A stretch of DNA of 64,000 bases from Planctomycetota bacterium (GTDB lineage: Bacteria > Planctomycetota > SZUA-567 > H5-PLA8), in assembly GCA_015075375.1 (NCBI GenBank), contig JABTUM010000003.1:310001-374000 (forward strand), read 5' to 3'. The notes under the pieces are model-generated. The model was not told where the DNA came from, ran no database searches, and saw nothing but the letters and a program-made list of their open reading frames with translations. This document shows, in pieces, positions 15,688-25,177 of the stretch. Every line of letters begins with the position of its first letter. Within the stretch, counting starts at the first letter, position 1. Both the position numbers and the translations under genes were made by a program.

Positions 15688-17673
15688 TTAGCGGTCGAAG
15701 TTATCGAGTTTGACGCTATGTATGCGGAAGATGGCTTTCAAATCCGAAGACGGCGGATTGGGCTTGGCGGTTTCCGGAGGCCCAAACGTATCGAGCGTGC
15801 CGCGCGCATCGGGAAGTTCGGGGTGAATCGCGAGATCCCTCATCAAGCTTCTGCTGATTTCCGCGCCGTCGGCGGGTGTGCTGAGGATGTGCGGGCGAAT
15901 CATAATGACCAGTTCGCGCCTCGAGCGTGAGGTGCTCTGGCGCCGAAAGAAAAACCCGAGTACGGGAATTTTGCCCAACACGGGCACCTGAGCACGCTGG
16001 TCGGTAAGCCCTTCTTCGATCAGCCCGCCGATGGCTACAGCGAGGCTATCCTTGGCGACTACGGTGCCGCTGACCGACCGGGTCGATACGACGTCCACGG
16101 GCTGGTCTTGCACCGCGCCGGTGGCGGTAATGACGGGGATCGAAGCGCCCCCTGGAATGATCGTCGAGTTTTCCTGAAGCAGGCGAAGCGTGACGGTACG
16201 GTCGGAGTTGATGTTGGGGGTGAGCAGGAGCGTGGTGCCGACGGGACGAAACTCGATGGTGGTGTTGGGCGCCGTAGCCACGTTGTTGTCGGCGACGATG
16301 GTTTGGCTGCTGATATTGCGAATAATGGGTCGTTCCTCGCCGACGAAGAGGCGCGAGACCTCGTTGTTGGCGGTTAACAGGATCGGCGTGGCTAGCAGCG
16401 TGACACGGTTGCGGTCTTCGAGCAGTTGCATGCGCATGCGGAAGTTATCGTTAACAAACTGAAAGGTAAGGTCCCCGGCGCGCAAACCTGTTCCACCGAG
16501 GGCCAGCGATGCGGCCTTGCGCGCGACTCCGGAAAGGCTGTCGGCAGCAGGTGGCTGGATGTCTCCGGAACTGAAGCCGCCGGCGTTATTCACGCCGTCG
16601 CTGAATTGATAATCGAACATTGAATTGAAACCGTCGCCAAGTTCGACGCTCAACACTTTGACTTCCAAAAGCACCATCGGAGTCGGAACGTCGAGGCGCC
16701 GCACCAGAGTGCGGATCTCTTCCATCGCGCGCACATCGCTGCTGCGCACGACGACCATATTGTTGCGGCGGCTGACCGTGACGAAGACGGTGGCTTGGCG
16801 CCGCCGCAAAAGCTGCATCATCGCTTCGGATTCGGGCGAACCCGCGTCGCCGGCCAGGAGCTTTTGGAGCGTCTGCGCCTGTTCGGGCGTGAGGTCGCGG
16901 AATTCGTCGAAACCCGGACGAGTGTTGCGCAAAGGCTGGGTGAAGTCACGGCGATCCTGGAGCCCTAAGCCGAGTCCGCGCCCAAAGCCAAGATTCCCGC
17001 CTTCGGTGAAGCGGTTGGCGCCTGGGCCGCCGATGAACCCGTTGTTGTTGCCGCCGAATCCTCCACTGCTGTTGTTATTGAACAGCCCCCCGGAAGTGCT
17101 TAGCCCCCCCCCGCCCTGGAACAGTCCGAGGCCCTGCGCACGCTGGTCGATGATGTCGAAGCGCTGGAAGCGCGATTCAAGTTCGCGCGATTCGTCGATC
17201 AGCTCTTCGCGGCCCAGCGAAAGCTGCACTCGTTCGCCGAACAGATCGTTGATCGCGACGGCCACATCGAGAGCGTTGGGGTAAAGAAGCGTGAAGACTT
17301 CGGTCTGCTCCTCGCGAAACGTTACGAGGTCGCGTTCGAACTCCTGCGTCGTCATCACACGGGTGATGCCGGTTTTTTCGTCGAGGCGAAACCAGAGGTT
17401 GTGGCTCTTGCAGAGCTCCTCGACGGCGGCTTGCGGCGTGACATCACGCAGAAAGAGCGAGATGGGCTGCGTCGCCGCCTCTGACGATGCGGAGTAATTG
17501 AGACCGCTTTGTTCCGATAGCATGCGCAGCGCGTCCAGCAGCGCGACGTTGCGGAACTCGACGCGCGGCAATTTGGGCGATTCCGCCGCCGCGGCATGAA
17601 AACACGCCAGGCTTGCGCCCAGCAACAACACCCCGCACAGGGCGCCACGCGCCCGCTTCTTGGCTAGTTGCAC
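15688..17673 (-). CDS. Secretin, type II secretion/type IV pilus outer-membrane channel
   Basis: The 661-residue protein starts at GTG 17673 with a signal peptide (residues 8-29). A secretin short N-terminal (STN) domain (about 35-110) and a ring-building domain precede a Gly/Asn-rich spacer (about 195-255) and an N3-like domain with Arg-Arg-Asn-Asn-Met-Val-Val-Val-Arg. The C-terminal secretin core has the signatures Val-Pro-Val-Leu-Gly-Lys-Ile-Pro-Val-Leu-Gly-Phe-Phe-Phe and Arg-Arg-Glu-Leu-Val-Ile-Met-Ile-Arg-Pro-His. It forms the outer-membrane pore for the machine encoded upstream (19-27 kb). GspD and PilQ/MshL are hard to tell apart here; the context is mixed. Confidence 0.9.
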   Translation of the reverse strand: MQLAKKRARGALCGVLLLGASLACFHAAAAESPKLPRVEFRNVALLDALRMLSEQSGLNYSASSEAATQPISLFLRDVTPQAAVEELCKSHNLWFRLDEKTGITRVMTTQEFERDLVTFREEQTEVFTLLYPNALDVAVAINDLFGERVQLSLGREELIDESRELESRFQRFDIIDQRAQGLGLFQGGGGLSTSGGLFNNNSSGGFGGNNNGFIGGPGANRFTEGGNLGFGRGLGLGLQDRRDFTQPLRNTRPGFDEFRDLTPEQAQTLQKLLAGDAGSPESEAMMQLLRRRQATVFVTVSRRNNMVVVRSSDVRAMEEIRTLVRRLDVPTPMVLLEVKVLSVELGDGFNSMFDYQFSDGVNNAGGFSSGDIQPPAADSLSGVARKAASLALGGTGLRAGDLTFQFVNDNFRMRMQLLEDRNRVTLLATPILLTANNEVSRLFVGEERPIIRNISSQTIVADNNVATAPNTTIEFRPVGTTLLLTPNINSDRTVTLRLLQENSTIIPGGASIPVITATGAVQDQPVDVVSTRSVSGTVVAKDSLAVAIGGLIEEGLTDQRAQVPVLGKIPVLGFFFRRQSTSRSRRELVIMIRPHILSTPADGAEISRSLMRDLAIHPELPDARGTLDTFGPPETAKPNPPSSDLKAIFRIHSVKLDNFDR

Positions 17674-17764
17674 CGATTATCCCCCCAGCATGAAGCGAAC
17701 GTATCGCTTCTTCCTTCTTCCTTGCCGCACCTTTAAGACCACGGCCGCACGTAAGTCCGCCTGC

Positions 17765-18244
17765 TTAACGAATCACCAGCGCCTGATCCAATTCGGGAAT
17801 GCGCATCTCGACGCCTTCCCCCGAAATCCGGCCGATCTGCATCGTGAGCGAGCGGCCATCGGTCGGCACCACAAGCTGCGAATTCGGCTTCACCAGCAAT
17901 GAACCAAGGCCGTGGATTTCGAGCATGGCAATGCCCTGCCCGTTAGCGGCGACGACGAGGCCCTTCAGGACCATGGCCGGCAATTTGGGCGGCGCGGGGC
18001 GCGCGGCTTCCGGCGCGGCGGCCGCTTCTGGCGCGAGAATGCGGCGCATACGTTTGCTTGGCTGCGTCGGATCCTGGATCGGCTCCGCGTCCGGTTTCGG
18101 ACGAACTGGAGGCTCGGGCTTTTCGGTTTTCGGGACGGGCGCGGATTCCGGCTCGCCGCTTCGCGCTGGAAATCCGCTCGAAATCCATGCCGCAGCAAGC
18201 AGCGCCCAGGGCCAGACACGCGGTATACGTCCCGATGACTTCAT
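17765..18244 (-). CDS. GspC/PilP-like inner-membrane-to-secretin connector
   Basis: The start at 18244 follows GGAGGAG. The 159-residue product has a signal/anchor (residues 10-25), a Pro/Glu/Lys-rich linker (30-85) and a compact C-terminal domain (95-159) with Gly-Leu-Gly-Ser-Leu-Leu-Val-Lys and Met-Gln-Ile-Gly-Arg-Ile. That layout of anchor, flexible periplasmic linker and small beta domain is that of PilP and GspC, which connect the inner-membrane platform with the secretin. The gene lies between gspF and the secretin gene, as expected. Assignment rests mainly on architecture and position. Confidence 0.6.
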   Translation of the reverse strand: MKSSGRIPRVWPWALLAAAWISSGFPARSGEPESAPVPKTEKPEPPVRPKPDAEPIQDPTQPSKRMRRILAPEAAAAPEAARPAPPKLPAMVLKGLVVAANGQGIAMLEIHGLGSLLVKPNSQLVVPTDGRSLTMQIGRISGEGVEMRIPELDQALVIR

Positions 18245-18257
18245 GACTCCTCCACGC

Positions 18258-19478
18258 CTAACGCACTCCGCCGGCCAACGAAAACATGGCGACAAAGAAC
18301 GCGATGTACACGAACCCCACGATGCCGCCGACCACTACAATGATGGCGGGCTCGACGAGCACGCTGAGACGCCTAACGGTGGCGGCGAGTTGATGCTCGT
18401 GAAATTGAGCCACTTCGTTGAGCACCGGATCGAGAGCACCGGTGGTTTCCCCCACCGCGACCATGCGCGCCAACATGACTTGAAATTCGGGCCCCGCAGC
18501 AAGTGCGTCGGCCAGCGTCCCGCCGCTGAGAACGGCTTGGCGGGAAGCGTTTACGCGCGCGACCATGGCCCGGTTGACCATCAGCCGCTCGATCGTGCGC
18601 AGCCCGTCGAGCAGCGTGACTCCGCTTTCGAGCAACGTGGCCAGCCCCCGGGCGAAGATCGCGGTGCCGGAGATGCGCAGGACGTAGCCGACGATCGGTA
18701 CGCGCAGCAGAAGTCCGTCGATGACGAACCGGCCAGGCGGCCAGCGATAAATCAGGAGTAACGCAACACTGGCGGCGACGATGCCGATCGCCACATACGG
18801 ACCGTACGCCTGCAGCCAGTTCGAGACGTCGAGCAGCATCTGCGTGATCGCGGGTAGGCCGCGGCCCCGACCGGCGAGGAACTTTTGAATCTTGGGAATT
18901 ACGCCCAGCAGCATGAACGCAGCCACACCCACGGCCATGACTACCACGATAGCCGGGTAAATCAGCGCGTTGATGAGCGTAAGCCGCAACGCGCGCGTCC
19001 TTTCCAAGTGCTCGGCTGCGCGGGTGAGTACTTTTTCGAGCGCGCCGGAATGCTCGCCCACCCGAACCAATTGAACGATATAGGATGAAAAGACCTGCGG
19101 GTGGGATTCCAGCGCGTCGCTGAAGCTGGAGCCTTCTTCAATGCGTTCGTAGACGTTGCGCCATACGGCGGCCATGCGCGGGCGGCGGGATTGTTCACCG
19201 GCCGTTTTAAGCGCGGCCAGCAGGGTCAGGCCGCTGCGCAGCATGGACGAAATCTGCTGAAGGCCGGTCTCCACATCGAAGCTGCTGGGAGGCAGCCAAG
19301 CGAGGGGATTCCACGAGCGAGCGGAAGGCGCGGTCCTGGCTTGTGCTTGCTGAACGTCAAAAACGAGCAGACCCCGGCCACGCAATTCGGCTATCAGCGT
19401 CGCCGAATTGGCCGACTGGGCCGAGCCCGTCTGGGGCCGGCCTTGGGCGTCGCGCGCGTGGAACCGAAAAACCGGCAT
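18258..19478 (-). CDS. Type II secretion/type IV pilus platform protein GspF/PilC
   Basis: The 406-residue polytopic protein starts with Met-Pro-Val-Phe-Arg-Phe-His-Ala-Arg-Asp-Ala-Gln-Gly, the usual GspF/PilC opening. It contains two copies of the T2SSF domain (about 65-190 and 270-390), each with a cytoplasmic helical bundle, including Gly-Leu-Thr-Leu-Leu-Ala-Ala-Leu and Gly-Val-Thr-Leu-Leu-Asp-Gly-Leu, and hydrophobic spans. GspF is the inner-membrane platform on which the GspE ATPase acts to extrude the pseudopilus. It lies 33 bases after gspE and 13 before the GspC/PilP-like gene. Confidence 0.93.
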   Translation of the reverse strand: MPVFRFHARDAQGRPQTGSAQSANSATLIAELRGRGLLVFDVQQAQARTAPSARSWNPLAWLPPSSFDVETGLQQISSMLRSGLTLLAALKTAGEQSRRPRMAAVWRNVYERIEEGSSFSDALESHPQVFSSYIVQLVRVGEHSGALEKVLTRAAEHLERTRALRLTLINALIYPAIVVVMAVGVAAFMLLGVIPKIQKFLAGRGRGLPAITQMLLDVSNWLQAYGPYVAIGIVAASVALLLIYRWPPGRFVIDGLLLRVPIVGYVLRISGTAIFARGLATLLESGVTLLDGLRTIERLMVNRAMVARVNASRQAVLSGGTLADALAAGPEFQVMLARMVAVGETTGALDPVLNEVAQFHEHQLAATVRRLSVLVEPAIIVVVGGIVGFVYIAFFVAMFSLAGGVR

Positions 19479-19511
19479 CCTAACCCTGCTCCTTTCCGGA
19501 TTCGCAATCCG

Positions 19512-20999
19512 TTACGACTCGGCCACAACCTCAAGCACTTCCTTTACAGTGGTCAATCCTGCGAGCACCTTCATCGCCGCGTCTTCCATTAACCCGCGGA
19601 AATGCTTGGCCTTGAGCGCCTCCAGCAGTTCGGCCTCGGGGACACCCTTGGAAATCAGCGCGGCGGTCTCGGCATCGGGCGCCATGCATTCGAAAACGCC
19701 CATGCGTCCGACGAAACCGCGCCCAGCGCAGTACATGCAACCTTGCGCTTCGTAGACTTGCGCTTCCGCCAGATCGGGGCTGCCCAAGGCATGCGCCTCG
19801 GCGCGATTCAATGCCCGCGGCTTGCGGCAATGGCGGCACAACCGGCGAACCAAGCGCTGCGCCACGCTGACCCTCAGCGTCGCGCCAATCAGGTACGGCT
19901 CCAGACCCATATTGATCAGGCGGGTCACGGCGCTCACAGCACTGTTCGTGTGCAGCGTCGAAAGCACCAAGTGTCCGGTCAGCGCGGCTTTGACGGCCAC
20001 GTCTAAGGTGTCGATGTCGCGGATTTCGCCGATCACCACAACGTCCGGATCGTGGCGCAGGACGCTGCGCAGAGATTTCGCAAAGCTGACTTTGTCGGCC
20101 GAGTCGACTTCAACCTGCGCGGCGCCGGGTATGTCGTACTCGATCGGATCCTCAATGGTGATCACGTTGAGCGAACCTGAAGCGAGCAGGCGCTGCAACG
20201 CCGAATAGAGCGTCGTCGTCTTGCCGCTGCCGGTGGGGCCGGTTAGCAGCGCGAGGCCGTGCGGTTGAGCCAGCACGCGCTCCATCGCCTGCAGACTGGA
20301 TGGACTCATGCCCAACCGTTCAAGGGAGAGCCCCTGGCAATCCATCGCCAACAGGCGCAAGGTGAGCCGCTCGCCAAACTTCGTCGGCAGCGAGGCCACG
20401 CGCACATCGATGGCCTGTGCGCTGTCCAGCGAACCGAAGCGGTGCGTGAAAGCGCCGTCCTGCGGCGCGCGGCGCTCGGCGATGTCCATGCTCGCCAATA
20501 CCTTGATCCTGCTGCACAGAGCGGTGTGCATAGGCATGGGCAGGCGGCGATAATCTTCAAGCACGCCGTCGACGCGCAGGCGCACGCGCACGTCGGCGCG
20601 CGTCGGATCGATATGAATGTCGGAAGCTTGGCGCAGCAGCGCGGCGCGCAGCAGTTCGTCCACCAGCGAGACGGCGCCGTCGGGCTCAACTTCCACCGCA
20701 CCGGGGCGCACCAGAGATCCGGAAATCCGGCCGGAACCGTCGCCGTACACCCGGGCAAGCACCGTCTTAAGCACCGCGCGATCGACGCTGGAAACGATTG
20801 CCTGCTTACCGGTAAAGCGTTCGACGGCCTCCAGCGCCGCGGTATCGCTGGGATCGGCGCAAGCCACGTAAACGTGCCCGTTCAATGCGGCGAACGGCAG
20901 CACCTGCCGGCGCAACGCCAAGCTGGCAGGCACGCGCAGCGCCCACGCCGGGTCGATCTTGACCTGCTCCAAATCGAGCGGCTCGGTGGCGGGAATCAT
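19512..20999 (-). CDS. Type II secretion/type IV pilus assembly ATPase GspE/PilB
   Basis: The 495-residue hexameric ATPase powers pseudopilus assembly. It has an N1E-like N-terminal domain, Walker A Gly-Pro-Thr-Gly-Ser-Gly-Lys-Thr-Thr-Thr near 257, the Asp/His boxes, the Walker B region Asp-Pro-Asp-Val-Val-Val-Ile-Gly-Glu-Ile-Arg-Asp, and the C-terminal zinc site with two Cys-X-X-Cys pairs (Leu-Cys-Arg-His-Cys and Gly-Cys-Met-Tyr-Cys). Its ATG overlaps the stop of the pilT-like gene (ATGA), indicating translational coupling. Confidence 0.95.
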   Translation of the reverse strand: MIPATEPLDLEQVKIDPAWALRVPASLALRRQVLPFAALNGHVYVACADPSDTAALEAVERFTGKQAIVSSVDRAVLKTVLARVYGDGSGRISGSLVRPGAVEVEPDGAVSLVDELLRAALLRQASDIHIDPTRADVRVRLRVDGVLEDYRRLPMPMHTALCSRIKVLASMDIAERRAPQDGAFTHRFGSLDSAQAIDVRVASLPTKFGERLTLRLLAMDCQGLSLERLGMSPSSLQAMERVLAQPHGLALLTGPTGSGKTTTLYSALQRLLASGSLNVITIEDPIEYDIPGAAQVEVDSADKVSFAKSLRSVLRHDPDVVVIGEIRDIDTLDVAVKAALTGHLVLSTLHTNSAVSAVTRLINMGLEPYLIGATLRVSVAQRLVRRLCRHCRKPRALNRAEAHALGSPDLAEAQVYEAQGCMYCAGRGFVGRMGVFECMAPDAETAALISKGVPEAELLEALKAKHFRGLMEDAAMKVLAGLTTVKEVLEVVAES

Positions 21000-22192
21000 C
21001 CGTGCCTCCCCGCCGTTTCGGCCGGAACCCGAGTGCCACGGCGGCGGATCAGTTCGGCCCGGTCGCGTAGCACCGATACGTTGCGGGCCATAGCGACGGC
21101 CGCGGTTTCCCCGATGCGTCCGGCCGTCCAGAGCCGCGCCAGATCCTGCTCGAGCGTCTGCATACCGTTGCCGCCGCCCATTTCCATGGCCGAGTAAATC
21201 TGCGCGCTCTTCCCGGTGGCGACGAGATTCGCGATGGCGGGCGTCACCTGCAGGATTTCGCTCGCCACCACGCGGCGGCGTTCGCCTCCTTCCGGATTCT
21301 CAGCCGCGGGAAGCAAATGCTGCGCGACGATCCCGCGCATCACCAAAGAAAGCTGGCGGCGGATGCCGTCCTGCTCGTCGGCAGGGAATACCGAAACGAG
21401 CCGCTCGACGGAGCTCACGCAGTCGCCGGCATGAAGCGTGGTGAAAACCAAATGTCCGGTCTCGGCTGCGGTGATCGCCGTACGAATGGTCTCCAAATCG
21501 CGAATCTCGCCGACCAGGATGAAATCAGGGTCCTGCCGCAGCGCCGCGACCAGGGCGTCGTTGAAGCTGGGCGTATCGAGCCCGACTTGGCGCTGATTGA
21601 CCACGCAACGCACAGGATGGTGCAGATACTCGATCGGGTCCTCGATCGTGACAATGTGGCCGGTGCGCGTGCGGTTGATGCGGTCCATGAGCGTGGCGAG
21701 CGTGGTGCTCTTGCCGGCCCCGGTCGGACCGCTGATCACGATCAGCCCGTCGCGCAGATCGCTGAATCGGTAGAGCGATTCCGGCAATCCCAGTTCGCCT
21801 AGCGTCTGGAATCGCTCTTCCAGCCGGCGCAAGGCCACGGCCCAGTCGGCCTGCCGGCGGAAAATGTTGATGCGGTAACGCGTACCGTCGCGCGCGGTGA
21901 ATGCGCCGTCGAACGAACCGGTCTCTTCGAGCAGTGCATCGAGTTCTTGCGGCTCGCGCTTGATCCCTCCGGAAATCCGCGCCAGCAGCGCGGCGCCCAG
22001 TATGCGCAGATCGGCACGGCTGAGCACCGCCGAACCCGGTATGGGGTCGAGTTCGCCGTGCACGCGCAGGTGCGGGGCCAGTCCCGGCGTAAGGTGCAAG
22101 TCCGACCCGTCTCGATCGACGCAGAATTCGAGCATGGACTCGAAGCGTGCTTCAAGTTCGGCCCGTGCGGAGGCGGCAGCGTTCACATCCAT
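20996..22192 (-). CDS. PilT-type retraction ATPase
   Basis: The 398-residue product begins at ATG 22192, just inside the end of the PilO-like gene. It has Asp-Gly-Ser-Asp-Leu-His-Leu near 30 (the PilT N-terminal motif), Walker A Gly-Pro-Thr-Gly-Ala-Gly-Lys-Ser-Thr-Thr near 140 and Asp-Pro-Asp-Phe-Ile-Leu-Val-Gly-Glu-Ile-Arg-Asp-Leu-Glu-Thr-Ile. PilT disassembles type IV pili. Pure type II secretion systems lack it, so its place in this operon points to a retractable pilus or a hybrid system. Confidence 0.92.
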   Translation of the reverse strand: MDVNAAASARAELEARFESMLEFCVDRDGSDLHLTPGLAPHLRVHGELDPIPGSAVLSRADLRILGAALLARISGGIKREPQELDALLEETGSFDGAFTARDGTRYRINIFRRQADWAVALRRLEERFQTLGELGLPESLYRFSDLRDGLIVISGPTGAGKSTTLATLMDRINRTRTGHIVTIEDPIEYLHHPVRCVVNQRQVGLDTPSFNDALVAALRQDPDFILVGEIRDLETIRTAITAAETGHLVFTTLHAGDCVSSVERLVSVFPADEQDGIRRQLSLVMRGIVAQHLLPAAENPEGGERRRVVASEILQVTPAIANLVATGKSAQIYSAMEMGGGNGMQTLEQDLARLWTAGRIGETAAVAMARNVSVLRDRAELIRRRGTRVPAETAGRHG

Positions 22193-22776
22193 AGCGTCAG
22201 CACCCAAACAGCCGGGATATTTTCGTACTCGCCCAGGTTCATGTTCACGCTTATGGGAACCACGAACTCGGTAGCCTCGGAAAGCGCTTCGAGCAGCGCC
22301 GTCATGTCGGCGTAGCCGCCTTGAAGCTCCAGGCGCCAGAGCTGCGGCGGCGCGGAGGGCGTCTGTTCGCGCAGCGCTCGCGCGATGGGCTCCAGGGTTC
22401 GAGCCAGCGTGGCCTGCTCTTCGCGGCGGGTGCTGACAACCAGAAGCCCGTGGCGTTCGCAGAGTTTGCAGACGGACTGCAAAGTAGCGGGCCGATTCAC
22501 TCCGCCGGCGCCGATGGTCAGCTTGGCGAGGGCGGCTTTGAGCGCTTCGGCCTTGGCTTTCTCGGCCGCCAGATCCGCTTCGGCCGCCGAGTTCAAGCGC
22601 AGGGCATCGCTCAGAGCCGCTGGCTGCGTGCCGCGCGCACGCTCCTCTTCCAAGGCCTTGAGCGATTCGTTCGTCTGGCGCTGCAGTGGACCCGCATAAA
22701 ACCATTGAAACAGGACCACCGCGAGCAGCGCGGGAAGCACGGCGCAGATCCAGCGATCACGCGGGGTCAGCGTCAC
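22183..22776 (-). CDS. PilO/GspM-like inner-membrane protein
   Basis: The 197-residue protein has one N-terminal membrane helix (residues 11-28), an Ala/Glu/Lys-rich coiled coil (35-85), and a C-terminal ferredoxin-like region with Tyr-Ala-Asp-Met-Thr-Ala-Leu-Leu-Glu-Ala-Leu-Ser. This is the PilO/GspM arrangement. It pairs with the PilN part of the preceding gene in the alignment subcomplex. It overlaps its upstream neighbour by four bases and the pilT-like gene by ten. Confidence 0.75.
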   Translation of the reverse strand: MTLTPRDRWICAVLPALLAVVLFQWFYAGPLQRQTNESLKALEEERARGTQPAALSDALRLNSAAEADLAAEKAKAEALKAALAKLTIGAGGVNRPATLQSVCKLCERHGLLVVSTRREEQATLARTLEPIARALREQTPSAPPQLWRLELQGGYADMTALLEALSEATEFVVPISVNMNLGEYENIPAVWVLTLWM

Positions 22777-24194
22777 GGGAGGTCCTCCGAGCTGGGACGC
22801 GAGCGGCGCCGGGCCGACGTGCTAGCCGTCACTGCCCCCGGCGCTTCGCCGCGCTGAACGCCCACTTCGAAGGTCCACGGTCCTCCGCTCTTCAGGCTGT
22901 ATAGCGCCTGCTTGCGGGCAGGCATGACCAGCATGCCCGCATGTTGCAAGCGCGCGGAGAGGCGCGTCGCCAACTCGTCGGCCAACCCGGATTCCAACGC
23001 CATGCCGGAAATGGTCATTTGACCGTCGGCCTTGCTTTCGACGCGCTCGACCACCACATCTTCGGGGCGAGATTCGGCTAGCGTGCGCAACAGCAACGCG
23101 AGCGCCTTGCGCTGTTGGCCCAGATGCGTCCCGAGTAGCGTGACGGTGCGCTCAGCGTCGGCGTTGGCCTGGAGCAGTTGGGCGTGTTCTTTCTTCACCG
23201 TGTCGGTCTTGCGCTTCAAGGCATCCAGTTGCGCGGCTGGTTTGCGTAAGCGGTCGAGTTCCGCGGAGGCCGCATCGCGGTCGGCGGTCAGACTTTTGCC
23301 CCAGGCGAAACAAAGCAGCACAGTCAGAGCAAGGGCAGCAGCGCCGACCGCCACGAAAGTACGTTGGCTGGTGGGCAGCTCCGGCGGAACGATCAGCGGG
23401 ATGCCCGGGGTGCGGGAAGCGACCTGTTCGGCCCACGCGCGCAACCACGCGCCGAGGCTGGGCTCGTCGTCGAGCGTAAAGCGCCGCCACGTCACGTGCG
23501 GTGCGATCTCGGTGCCCAGCGCCGTCGGAGCCGAACTCAGCAATTCGGAGTGTCCCGCGGCCTCTGCATCGATGAAGGCCGAGAAGCGCTGCCAGGCCGG
23601 TTGTCCGGGCGTCGCGTTCAGGACGCGCGCATGCGCATGCTGCCCGTCGTCGGATTTGATCCAAAGCGTACCCTTGGACCAAAGTTCCAGACGGCGCCAG
23701 GATTCGCGCGCCTCGTAGCGCCCGATCGGCCGCGGCAGTCCGCCCGGATGCGCCACACCCTTCAACCGGCCGCCGCGCTCGCGTACCGCCTGCCGCAGAT
23801 CGTCGACTTCCTGCCGAGGCAGCGCGGTGACACGGTAGCTCTGCATCCCGTCGGCCTGTTCGGCCGGACAAAATCCCACCGCCGTATCTTCCGCGGGCAA
23901 TCCGGAGAGCGGTTCGACTTCGAAGCCGAGGGCACGCGCGATCTGCTCGTCGCCAAGGCCGGCGATTTGATTTAGTGAAAGCACCATCGACTGGGTCCAC
24001 GCGTCCTCGGTGAGCACCCAAACGTCGCGATGCGGGCGTCCGCCCAGCCCGAGCGCCGCGCGCACCGAGTCGGCGGGCGTAGCCTCCGCCGAGCGCAGCG
24101 CCTGCGCGACCCGCGGCGCATCTCCGGCGCTTGCGCTAAAGTCCGCGCGTGCGATGCGATCAACGGTGAGAAGGATGAGGGTGCAGGGGGTCAT
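22773..24194 (-). CDS. PilM-PilN / GspL-type fusion protein
   Basis: The 473-residue protein appears to join a cytoplasmic actin-like PilM/GspL domain (about 1-265) to a PilN part: a membrane helix at 281-299, a coiled coil (305-355) and a periplasmic ferredoxin-like domain with Pro-Glu-Asp-Val-Val-Val-Glu-Arg-Val-Glu (near 395). GspL has this single-chain layout, whereas type IV pili usually have separate PilM and PilN. The Ser/Arg-rich tail is low-complexity. It overlaps both neighbours by four bases, so the genes are coupled. Confidence 0.75.
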   Translation of the reverse strand: MTPCTLILLTVDRIARADFSASAGDAPRVAQALRSAEATPADSVRAALGLGGRPHRDVWVLTEDAWTQSMVLSLNQIAGLGDEQIARALGFEVEPLSGLPAEDTAVGFCPAEQADGMQSYRVTALPRQEVDDLRQAVRERGGRLKGVAHPGGLPRPIGRYEARESWRRLELWSKGTLWIKSDDGQHAHARVLNATPGQPAWQRFSAFIDAEAAGHSELLSSAPTALGTEIAPHVTWRRFTLDDEPSLGAWLRAWAEQVASRTPGIPLIVPPELPTSQRTFVAVGAAALALTVLLCFAWGKSLTADRDAASAELDRLRKPAAQLDALKRKTDTVKKEHAQLLQANADAERTVTLLGTHLGQQRKALALLLRTLAESRPEDVVVERVESKADGQMTISGMALESGLADELATRLSARLQHAGMLVMPARKQALYSLKSGGPWTFEVGVQRGEAPGAVTASTSARRRSRPSSEDLP

Positions 24195-25177
24195 GGGGTA
24201 CGCTCGTGCACGAAAGAAAAGTGAACCAAGTTAGTACCGCTTCTGAGTTGAATGTACTTTGCTGGACTCTTCTGTGGGATACCCGCCGATGATGCGCCTG
24301 CATTTACAGGATTAAAGTATGCTCGTACCGCACGCGTACCCTGGGAAAGCCCTGAAATTAGATACGAAACCTCTGAAAAGGTGGCCGGCGATCCGGCAAT
24401 GAAATTTTGGCTTACGGGGACGACCACAATTTTCGAAGCGTCGCTGGGATCGGGTCCAAATGCTCTAATCGTTATTTGGTCATGAAATGAACTATTCCCC
24501 ACCGGCATCAGCGCATTGCCATCCGTATCCGAAACTACCACCGTCGCCTTAATCTCTGCACCAAAGCTGCTGTCCTCAAACCGCAATCCTGCATCCTTCG
24601 CGTATCCCGAATCTCCCAGACTTGCCGTCCCATTCGAGCCATAGTGCCAGATTTCTCGAATCTCCTGCCCGGCCCCCGCCAGCGGCGCGCTCGCCAGATC
24701 GCGAAGCTTGTCGTTCGTGTAGCTGTTGCCCCACCCATCGGAAATGGTCGTCTCACCTAAAGTGAGCCGCAGGTACGGCCCACGCCAACCGCCAGGTACT
24801 AACACTTCGGGATCTGCGTCGTCCGGATCGCCGACGTTATCCACCGTTGCTGCCCGTAAATCGAACGTAGCGCCCGTCGGCGCGAGTAGCTCGCCAAGGG
24901 TAAGCACGCCACTCTCATCCACCGTTCGGGGCAATCGCCCCATATCGGAGACGAATCCGTTGAGCACCGGCGTACCGTCCGGACCGCGCGCATCGGGCGA
25001 CCCCAGCACCGCCTCCCGAATCGATTCCAAGCCCCGCTGCGTCGCTTCGTACCTCGCTTGGTCCTGCGCCGTCTCGACACTTGCCACCGCGATGGCGGTG
25101 ACCACGGCGAGGATCGCCAGCACAACGGTCAGTTCGAGCAGCGTGAAGCCGCGGGGGCTATTCGGGTTCATAGGCAT
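24191..25177 (-). CDS. Type II secretion pseudopilin (328 aa)
   Basis: The N terminus has a prepilin leader and cleavage motif: Pro-Arg-Gly, then Phe-Thr-Leu-Leu-Glu-Leu-Thr-Val-Val-Leu-Ala-Ile-Leu, with Glu at position 5 of the mature protein, so a prepilin peptidase would cleave after Gly. The globular part has Trp-Arg-Gly-Pro-Tyr-Leu and Asp-Gly-Trp-Gly-Asn, a major-pseudopilin-like motif. The start is ATG 25177 or 25171, inside the end of the preceding pseudopilin gene. The protein is long for a GspG and may be a minor pseudopilin (GspK/GspH-like tip). Confidence 0.85.
   Translation of the reverse strand: MPMNPNSPRGFTLLELTVVLAILAVVTAIAVASVETAQDQARYEATQRGLESIREAVLGSPDARGPDGTPVLNGFVSDMGRLPRTVDESGVLTLGELLAPTGATFDLRAATVDNVGDPDDADPEVLVPGGWRGPYLRLTLGETTISDGWGNSYTNDKLRDLASAPLAGAGQEIREIWHYGSNGTASLGDSGYAKDAGLRFEDSSFGAEIKATVVVSDTDGNALMPVGNSSFHDQITIRAFGPDPSDASKIVVVPVSQNFIAGSPATFSEVSYLISGLSQGTRAVRAYFNPVNAGASSAGIPQKSPAKYIQLRSGTNLVHFSFVHERTP

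Noticed and set aside
22193..22705. 171-codon extension of the PilT frame
   Set aside because: It only shadows the PilO-like gene; PilT homology begins at Met 22192.
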